From Acidobacteriota bacterium (GTDB lineage Bacteria; Acidobacteriota; Blastocatellia; Pyrinomonadales; Pyrinomonadaceae), in NCBI GenBank assembly GCA_024640445.1, contig JAHEEZ010000033.1, positions 1 to 21,255 of the forward strand: DNA of 21,255 bases, in the 5' to 3' direction. Shown in pieces: positions 15,357 to 21,255 of the stretch. Below the pieces are notes generated by a model that did not search any database, was not told the DNA's origin, and was given only the letters and a program-made list of their open reading frames with translations. Made by a program: the position numbers and the translations under genes. Within the stretch, counting starts at the first letter, position 1, and every line of letters starts with the position of its first letter.

Positions 15357-18047
15357 TCACTCCTCGCCTTTCTTGTCGCCGTTCCCTGATCTGCCATCCT
15401 TCGCAACGGGTGCCACACCCGCTGAATCCTTGATACGCAGGTCTCTTTGCGGGAAGGGTATCTCAATGCCGGCGCCGGATAGTGCCTTAAAAACACCGAG
15501 CGTGATGTCGCTCCGGATCCTAGGCCATTTGGACGTATTGTCCGCCCACGTTCGAAGTTGAAAATCGAGCGCGCTGTCACCAAACCCAATGAACAGCACC
15601 TGAGGGGGCGGATCTGACACCACCTCAGGATGAGATTCGCCAACCTCCGCCAACAACCTCATCACCTCTTCAGGGTCCGAGTCGTAAGAAACGCCGACAT
15701 TTACATCGAGCCTTCTAATGTCGTTCGCGGGCGTCAAATTGGTCACTTCCTGCGAAAGCAGGTGGCCGTTCGGCACGATGACCTCGGCGCCTTCGAATGT
15801 CCCGAGCACGCTCGCCCTGAGTCCGATCCGTTTCAGGTCACCTATCTGGTCTCCTTTCTGAATTACATCGCCAACCTTCACCGGACGTTCGAATAGAAGT
15901 ATCACGCCGGAGATGAAATTCTCGACGATGTTCTGAAGGCCGAACGCCAGTCCGACACCGAACGCGCCGGCGAGGATCGTGAACTTGGTAAGGTCGATGC
16001 CAAGCGAGAGGATCGCAAGGCTGAACCCGGCGACCAGCAACACGTAGTGGAGGATCGTCGAAGCCGCGTAAGGAACCCCGTCGCTCATCTGTACGCGCGT
16101 GTATACGTCCTCTTCGAGAACAAACCTTATGAACTTCGAAAGTGCGAAAGCGAGCCAGACGATCACACAAAAGATCAGAACATCGGCGAGGCTCATCGAA
16201 AAGGACCCGAGCGTGACCTCAAAACTGATTGCTGCTGAAAGACCTTTATTTATCGGATCGAGAATATAGAAGCGGCCGAGAGTTGAGATGATCCACCACA
16301 ACACGAGCCACCATCTCAGGAACTTCGAGATCTTGGACCGCACGACCGACCTATGGAACTGGACCATCTTCAGCCTCGAAAGCGGCCTGACGCGGAGCAG
16401 GAAAACTGCGAAACTGACAAGGATCAGATAAAACGCATAGAGGAATAGTCCCGCGTAAGCGCTCTTCAGCAATCCACCTGCCAGGAATCTCGCAAGATTG
16501 ACGTAGCCGAACAGGTTCGCGAGGAACGAGATGCCGAGAGGCACCGATGACAATAGCACCACCTTCTTAACAAACGCGACCAGACGTTCGTGACCGGTCA
16601 GGAAGGCTACTTTTCCCGGATCCCTCTTGTATAGCCAGATTACCAGTGCCACCGCCGCGAGCATTTCGATGCCGAACATGATCCGGTAAACGAACGGGTA
16701 CGCGTAGAAGAGAGACAGGGCCTCGTCGTAAAGATAGAAACCGACAAGGGCAGTGAGTACCGGTACGATCGGTCTTTCGACAACCTTCTGAAGGATGACG
16801 TATGCCGGAATCAGTATCAGCTGGGCCAGAAAAACAACAAGCAGTTCCGGCAGTTTTTCTGAAGCACTGCCGTATAGGTAGATCGTGATAAGAGCGGTTG
16901 AGGCTAGCGGGGAATTAAAGAACACGAGAACCTTGTCCAACTCCGGGTCTTTTTCCACCAGCTTCAAAGTGCTTCGCTTGGCCCTACGCAATGCGAGATA
17001 TATAAAGAACGAAATTATTAGCAGAACGATGATACCGCCGAGACTATCTACAACGTAGTCGATCGCAATCCTGTATTGCGCGCTAAGCGTGGCCGCGAGC
17101 TCATCATTAGAGATCTCGGAGAGGCTGGACACGCTCCACAACGGCGGCGACTCCCTGGTGATCAGATTAGAAAGCGCGGCGTTCCTCTCTGTCACGGCAA
17201 GGTCGGCGATCTGCTCGATCCTTTCCTCCTGCTTACTAACCGAAGCCTGAATGTCCAAAAGTTCGGTCCTCGCTTCCGCGATCCCATTCTGCGCTTTCTC
17301 GATGTCGCTGATCGTCTGATCGATCGTCAACCTTATCGCCCCTGGAACTTCCTTGACCGTCATTCCGGGCTCTGGAGTTGCTTCAGCCTCCGCTTTGCCA
17401 TCCCCATCATCAGTAGGATCCGGGCCAGGTTCCGCCGCGCTCTTACCGCTTTTGGTTTTATTCGAAGGCGAAGCCGCCGGTGTCGGCGTTGCGGTCACCT
17501 TTCCGCCATCGACCGAATCCTTGAGCTCTTTCCAAAGCCGATGAATTCCCGATAGTTCCTGTTCCGCTTCGTCGAGCTTGGCCGAGTATGAACTCAGATC
17601 GGTACGCCAGAAATCGACCGTCGTCAGGTAACCCCTCCACTGCTTTTCGATGTCGTCTATCGTGTCCAGCGAAGGGATTCCAGCAAGCTTTCTTCGCGCG
17701 GAAGGTTCTTGATCGTCGAGCTTCTTGGTCTGCATACCCAGCCGCCGCCGCGTATCGACAACTGACGTGTCGCCAAGGACCGTCCGTTTCATCTCGTCGA
17801 TCCTGCGTTCAACCCGTGCAGACTCCTGAACCACTCCCGCGAGAGGTATCGGGGTGGGCGTCGGGGTGGGAGTCTCTGACGGAGACGGGGTCGGGGACGC
17901 GGCCGAAGGGGCCGTGCCCGGGAAGAGCGACGTCTGCGCTGTCACTTTTTCGCCAACCGCCCAAAGCACCACGGCCAGCACAGCAACCGGGATCACTACG
18001 TATCTTGTCTTGAGAAAGGAAACGAACATATTTTCTGATGTATCCAT
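15357..18047 (-). CDS. Large MscS-family mechanosensitive ion channel
   Basis: This 896-residue inner-membrane protein opens with a signal or anchor helix (about 16-34). A Pro/Thr/Ser-rich linker follows (48-68, PTPTPTP type), then an extracytoplasmic region with two coiled-coil stretches (about 72-180 and 235-290) split by a low-complexity acidic linker (186-232). About eight or more transmembrane segments occupy 333-720. The C-terminal MscS core is clear: the pore helix with its Gly/Ala pattern FTILAGAFGVGLAFGLQNIVENFISG (689-714), FERPVKVGDVI (719-729), the beta domain with EVIVPNGHLLSQEVTN (755-770), and the alpha/beta domain to about 870 ending in GIEIPFPQRDL. The large size and multiple helices resemble MscK/YbiO/YnaI-like members, which release solutes on osmotic downshock. 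The start at 18047 lacks a clear Shine-Dalgarno; M7 at 18029 is an alternative. It lies between two paralogous anchored proteins. Confidence 0.9.
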   Translation of the reverse strand: MDTSENMFVSFLKTRYVVIPVAVLAVVLWAVGEKVTAQTSLFPGTAPSAASPTPSPSETPTPTPTPIPLAGVVQESARVERRIDEMKRTVLGDTSVVDTRRRLGMQTKKLDDQEPSARRKLAGIPSLDTIDDIEKQWRGYLTTVDFWRTDLSSYSAKLDEAEQELSGIHRLWKELKDSVDGGKVTATPTPAASPSNKTKSGKSAAEPGPDPTDDGDGKAEAEATPEPGMTVKEVPGAIRLTIDQTISDIEKAQNGIAEARTELLDIQASVSKQEERIEQIADLAVTERNAALSNLITRESPPLWSVSSLSEISNDELAATLSAQYRIAIDYVVDSLGGIIVLLIISFFIYLALRRAKRSTLKLVEKDPELDKVLVFFNSPLASTALITIYLYGSASEKLPELLVVFLAQLILIPAYVILQKVVERPIVPVLTALVGFYLYDEALSLFYAYPFVYRIMFGIEMLAAVALVIWLYKRDPGKVAFLTGHERLVAFVKKVVLLSSVPLGISFLANLFGYVNLARFLAGGLLKSAYAGLFLYAFYLILVSFAVFLLRVRPLSRLKMVQFHRSVVRSKISKFLRWWLVLWWIISTLGRFYILDPINKGLSAAISFEVTLGSFSMSLADVLIFCVIVWLAFALSKFIRFVLEEDVYTRVQMSDGVPYAASTILHYVLLVAGFSLAILSLGIDLTKFTILAGAFGVGLAFGLQNIVENFISGVILLFERPVKVGDVIQKGDQIGDLKRIGLRASVLGTFEGAEVIVPNGHLLSQEVTNLTPANDIRRLDVNVGVSYDSDPEEVMRLLAEVGESHPEVVSDPPPQVLFIGFGDSALDFQLRTWADNTSKWPRIRSDITLGVFKALSGAGIEIPFPQRDLRIKDSAGVAPVAKDGRSGNGDKKGEE

Positions 18048-18182
18048 ATCGGAGGATGGAATTGCTAACGAGAGGACTGCAGTTTGCTGTCCGGGATCAG
18101 GATCTTCCGTTAGAACAAGTCTACAAGTTTTGGCTCCCGTGCTCTAGCCGGCCGGTTTTTGATCGGCGATCGCTCCGGCGAC

Positions 18183-19409
18183 TTATGAACCATTGCCATG
18201 CTTGCGGGCCAGGAAATAGATGCCCGCGGCAGCGGCTATCGCGACAAAGAGAAGCCAAACGTATGAATATCCACCAAATATCTTCCCGAGGAAGCCCTTT
18301 TGCGCGGCCAGGTCCGCCTCTTTCCTCCCGCCGAGTGCATACGCGGTAAACCGTTTAGTATCCTCAAGCGCTCCCCGCAATTTGTTCTCAGCCTCTCCGT
18401 CGACGGCGACCCTCGCGATCTGCCCGAGCGTTCCGGTCAATGCTCCCGCTCTTGAATGGTTGACAAAAAAGACGTATGAATCGAAACCGCCTCCGGCTTT
18501 CGGGAAGCTTGTGATCGCGGTAAGCGCGAGCGAGGAATGGAAGTAGTGGCTCGCATAGATCTGCTTCGAGATAATGAATGCCTGGGGAATGCCGCCTTCT
18601 TCCTTTTTATAAAAGATCGTATGCGTGCTCACAATTACAGGCTTGAATCCGATCTGCACGTTGGACCAGTTAACAAATCCTTCGACCCCTTCCGGTCTCT
18701 GGGCAGGGAACCTCCGGAGGTACTCCCTGAACTCAGGCGCGAAGTCACCGATCCAGAGCAGGTTGTCGAGCAATGATCGCTGCTCGTCCTGAAGTGACAG
18801 GGGTTCCGGATCGTCTCTGTAGATCATCAATGCGGAATCACCTTTCTTCAAATACTCAGCGGTGTATCCGGCAAGCATTGTTTTGATCATTTCGTCCGCT
18901 TTCCGGCGGCCTTCGGACGACCCCCAGTTGATATCGTCGGAAAGTCGCTTGATCATCTCTTCCGAAAGGCTCCATTCACATTCTCCGACTTTGCAGCTGC
19001 TCAGAGCGCTGATCTCGGATCGCGATATCTTTAATGTTGAAAGGTCTTTGGGCGACGGAGGATCTTTGAAGACGCCGCGCTCGGTGGCTATCTTCTTCTC
19101 CTGCGTCTCGATCGCCCTTCGGAAGGCGTCAAAGACAACATCCCCAGGGGCTTCCAGCTTGATCGCCCCGCTAAACGCAACTTCGGTCGGATCATCCGGG
19201 CTCAATTGCCTCACGATGATCTCTCCTTTCACCAGTGATTTGAGTTCGTCCTGTGAGAAACCCGCCCCCTCGGTCAGGACCTTCCGCATCTTTTCGTAGA
19301 GCGGACCCTGAGCCGGGGTGATGGACGGACTGGCGAGAAGGACCAGGAAAATGGTGCTCGCAACGATCAGACCTATTGCGGTCCTGGCGGTGAATCGTTT
19401 TTCGGTCAT
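18183..19409 (-). CDS. Secreted, C-terminally anchored protein of unknown function (paralog A)
   Basis: The protein has 408 residues from the ATG at 19409. That start is preferred because it places MTEKRFTART and a hydrophobic signal (11-33, ending ITPAQG) at the N terminus and gives nearly the same length as paralog B. A longer frame runs up to 19487, and no start has a good Shine-Dalgarno. Conserved with paralog B are KGEIIVRQL (61-69), VAFSGAIKLEAPGDVVFDAFRR (77-98), a CKVGECEWSLSEEMI block (C139, C144), LMIYRD, NWSNVQIGFKPVIVSTHT (247-264), SKQIYASHYFHSSLAL (281-296) and YVFFVNHSRAGALTGTLGQIAR (312-333). A C-terminal transmembrane helix (about 383-401) ends in RKHGNGS. The gene lies 135 bp upstream of the channel gene on the same strand. 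No family name is known to me. Confidence 0.75.
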   Translation of the reverse strand: MTEKRFTARTAIGLIVASTIFLVLLASPSITPAQGPLYEKMRKVLTEGAGFSQDELKSLVKGEIIVRQLSPDDPTEVAFSGAIKLEAPGDVVFDAFRRAIETQEKKIATERGVFKDPPSPKDLSTLKISRSEISALSSCKVGECEWSLSEEMIKRLSDDINWGSSEGRRKADEMIKTMLAGYTAEYLKKGDSALMIYRDDPEPLSLQDEQRSLLDNLLWIGDFAPEFREYLRRFPAQRPEGVEGFVNWSNVQIGFKPVIVSTHTIFYKKEEGGIPQAFIISKQIYASHYFHSSLALTAITSFPKAGGGFDSYVFFVNHSRAGALTGTLGQIARVAVDGEAENKLRGALEDTKRFTAYALGGRKEADLAAQKGFLGKIFGGYSYVWLLFVAIAAAAGIYFLARKHGNGS

Positions 19410-19603
19410 AACGCATATTACCGCATTCAGCATCCCGGTTCGAAAAACAGCCGATGGAAGCAGGAATCCCGTGATCCCTTCTTTCACGTACCAGCGTCTT
19501 TCGTGCTAGCCTACAGCGCGTCAGTCTTCATTTCAGAAATCCTTTGGCGCGCCGCCGCCTCGGTATGTTGATACAGAAATTGAGATTCGGAGAATATCAG
19601 GAT

Positions 19604-21103
19604 ATGCAAAAACGCTTGCTCTTGTTTCTTTTCATTTTCGCGTTGGCCGGTGCTGCTCTTGGACAGGACCGCATCGCTGAGTTTGACCGCTTTGCCGAGG
19701 CCGCCCGCAAGGAATGGAAGGTTCCGGGAATGGCCTTGACCGTAGTTAAGGACGGAAAGGTGATCTTTTCGAAGGGCTACGGGGTTAGGGAACTTGGCAA
19801 ACCGGAACCCGTGGATACGAAAACCCTGTTCGGCTGTATGTCGACGACGAAGGCGATGACCGTCGCCGCGCTCGCGATGCTGGTAGACGAGGGAAAAGTG
19901 AACTGGGATGACAAAGTGGTCGACCATTTGCCGGAGTTCCGTTTGAGCGATTCCTACGTCACTGCCGACCTGCGGGTTCGCGATCTTTTGACCCACAACA
20001 GCGGACTCGGCAACACGGACCTGATCTGGGCTTTATATCCAAACATTTCGGCGCCGGAGATCATTGAACGGATGCGGCTTCCGAAGCTCGCGTACCCTCT
20101 GCGCGGCGGGTACGAGTACCAGAACCTGATGTATTTCTTCGCCGGACAGTTGACCGAAAGGGTGAGCGGAATGCCCTGGGAGAAATTCATCACGGAACGG
20201 CTGTTCAAGCCCCTGGGAATGAACAACACCTTCCCGAATCTGGCGCTTTCCGAAGGTTACATGAACCGTTCAGCTTCACATTTCGAGATCGAAGGCGAGA
20301 TCCTGACGATACCCGAAGATAGCGCCGACGCTGTCGCCCCCGCGGGCGCGGCATGGTCGACGGCGGATGACATAGGGAAATGGGTCGCCTTCATGCTGTC
20401 TAACCCCGAGATCAATGGGAAACGGCTTCTGAAACCGGAGACGTACGTTGAGATCCTGAAACCGCACATCATCGTCCCGGCCGAGAAATTCTACCCGACG
20501 GCCGCGGTGACAAAGCCGAACTGGATCACTTATGGATTCGCCTGGTTCCAGCATGATTACCGGGGCGAGAAGATCAACTTCCACACCGGAAGCCTCGCCG
20601 GCAGGACCGCGATCATAGGGCTGCTGCCGTCCAAAGGCGTGGGCTTTTATGCGTTCGGGAACATTGACCATGCCGAGGTTCGCCACGCGCTTATGTACAA
20701 GGCGTTCGATCTGTTTGGTTTCAATGACGACAGCCGCGACTGGAGCAAGGAGCTGAAGACTCTCTACGATGGACTCGAAAAGGCGGGAAAAGATCAGGCC
20801 GACAAAGTAAAGGCGGCGCGCGTCGCTGATACGAAACCGAGCCACTCGCTCGGGGATTATGCCGGCGTTTACAACGATCCCTTTATAGGCGACGTGAAGA
20901 TAGCCTTTGAAGGCGGCGAACTGCGAATGATGATCGGTCCGGAAACCAGCGCGACTTTGAGGCACTGGCACTATGATACTTTCGAGGCCGCGTTCGACAA
21001 ACGCTGGTTCGGAACCGGGCTAGTCTCGTTCGGATCGAATGCCCGCACAGGCAAGGTCGACAGATTGAGCTTTGCGGGAACGGAGATGAAGCGAAAGAAT
21101 TGA
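19604..21103 (+). CDS. Exported serine hydrolase, beta-lactamase/class C-like, with DUF3471-type C-terminal domain
   Basis: The protein has 499 residues from the ATG at 19604, where a signal peptide begins (MQKRLLLFLFIFALAGAALG-QD). An upstream in-frame start at 19544 would bury it. GGAG lies eleven bases before the ATG. The serine beta-lactamase/esterase fold spans about 25-375. Catalytic motifs are STTK (S80, K83), YQN (Y172, N174) and HTG (327-329, in place of KTG). The HTG form is typical of class C-like esterases, peptidases and other beta-lactamase-related hydrolases rather than true lactamases. Residues about 412-496 (HSLGDYAGVYNDPFIGDVKIAFEGGEL) form a DUF3471-type beta domain. It acts outside the cytoplasm and the substrate is unknown. 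It is divergent from paralog A with about 190 bp between the two start codons. Confidence 0.92.
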   Translation: MQKRLLLFLFIFALAGAALGQDRIAEFDRFAEAARKEWKVPGMALTVVKDGKVIFSKGYGVRELGKPEPVDTKTLFGCMSTTKAMTVAALAMLVDEGKVNWDDKVVDHLPEFRLSDSYVTADLRVRDLLTHNSGLGNTDLIWALYPNISAPEIIERMRLPKLAYPLRGGYEYQNLMYFFAGQLTERVSGMPWEKFITERLFKPLGMNNTFPNLALSEGYMNRSASHFEIEGEILTIPEDSADAVAPAGAAWSTADDIGKWVAFMLSNPEINGKRLLKPETYVEILKPHIIVPAEKFYPTAAVTKPNWITYGFAWFQHDYRGEKINFHTGSLAGRTAIIGLLPSKGVGFYAFGNIDHAEVRHALMYKAFDLFGFNDDSRDWSKELKTLYDGLEKAGKDQADKVKAARVADTKPSHSLGDYAGVYNDPFIGDVKIAFEGGELRMMIGPETSATLRHWHYDTFEAAFDKRWFGTGLVSFGSNARTGKVDRLSFAGTEMKRKN

Positions 21104-21137
21104 ATTGGGTGCAATTCGTATCTGCTTTGCGATCCTC

Positions 21138-21218
21138 CTTTGCGGCTTGGCGTCTTTGCGGGAACTCTCTTTCGGTCAGGGGAAAGGGAGACTACCGCAA
21201 AGACGCTAAGGCGCAAAG
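21138..21218. repeat. Inverted pair of a dispersed 24-bp repeat
   Basis: The arm at 21138-21161 (ctttgcggcttggcgtctttgcgg) and the arm at 21195-21218 are reverse complements with two mismatches across a 33-base loop. A third relative is at about 6252-6277 and a degenerate one near 76-110. The pair lies just after the serine hydrolase gene but has no U-run, so termination is unlikely to be its main role. The short hairpin gaattg/caattc (21102-21117) overlaps the stop codon. No gene is seen from 21104 to the end of the window. Confidence 0.65.
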
Positions 21219-21255
21219 AAGAAGAGGGCTTCCCTCGTTCTCCCGCTGTCTCCTT

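Noticed and set aside
15254..15643. 129-residue - strand ORF overlapping the 3' end of the channel gene
   Set aside because: It overlaps the conserved MscS C-terminal domain and crosses the terminator hairpin. No domain and no ribosome binding site.
18048..18182. Terminator between paralog A and the channel gene
   Set aside because: Only a weak GCCGG/CCGGC pairing with no U-run on the - strand is seen, so read-through from paralog A into the channel gene remains possible.
20276..20971. 231-residue - strand ORF
   Set aside because: It is antisense to the serine hydrolase with its STTK, YQN and HTG motifs. It is a shadow frame.

Overview
The window looks like chromosomal DNA from an Acidobacteriota-type bacterium, probably near the Blastocatellia/Pyrinomonas group. 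That is an inference. It rests on the long exported SBBP + FG-GAP/VCBS repeat protein, the many signal-peptide enzymes with short 'AQ'- or 'GQ'-type cleavage ends, the moderately GC-rich coding sequence and the abundant dispersed intergenic repeats. No rRNA, tRNA, CRISPR array, transposase, integrase or phage gene is visible.

Left part (1-6500): a cytoplasmic glyoxalase-II-like metallo-beta-lactamase (MBL) hydrolase on + converges, with a gap of only 6 bp, on a 1027-residue exported SBBP/VCBS repeat protein on -. A second, exported MBL hydrolase on + follows after a divergent intergenic region. An exported protein with one clear and one possible NTF2/SnoaL-like domain lies on -, and repeat-rich spacers sit on both sides of it (5072-5377 and 6167-6490).

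Middle (6491-12261): a run of mostly - strand housekeeping or envelope genes. These are class I (DhnA/FbaB-type) fructose-bisphosphate aldolase, a YceI-like lipocalin-fold protein, a small SRPBCC protein, and a two-gene unit of exported creatininase-family hydrolase plus DUF2585 membrane protein. Then come a 67-bp tandem repeat array, a DUF2911 protein with a TPR-like tail, and a tiny two-helix membrane protein on +.

Right part (12318-21103): on -, two paralogous secreted, C-terminally anchored proteins of unknown function flank a large MscS-type mechanosensitive channel with a long extracytoplasmic N-terminal region. An exported M19 membrane dipeptidase follows the second paralog at 63 bp. 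A + strand exported serine hydrolase (beta-lactamase fold) is divergent from this set. The paralog-channel-paralog arrangement is the best candidate for an undescribed functional association. A strong terminator after the channel gene means it is not one simple operon.

Candidate intrinsic terminators are identified after the exported MBL gene, the yceI gene, the channel gene and the dipeptidase gene. Repeated intergenic families (hairpin units, a 61-bp and a 67-bp tandem repeat, a 31-bp inverted pair, and a 'ctttgcg..cgtctttgcgg' family) account for most of the non-coding space.
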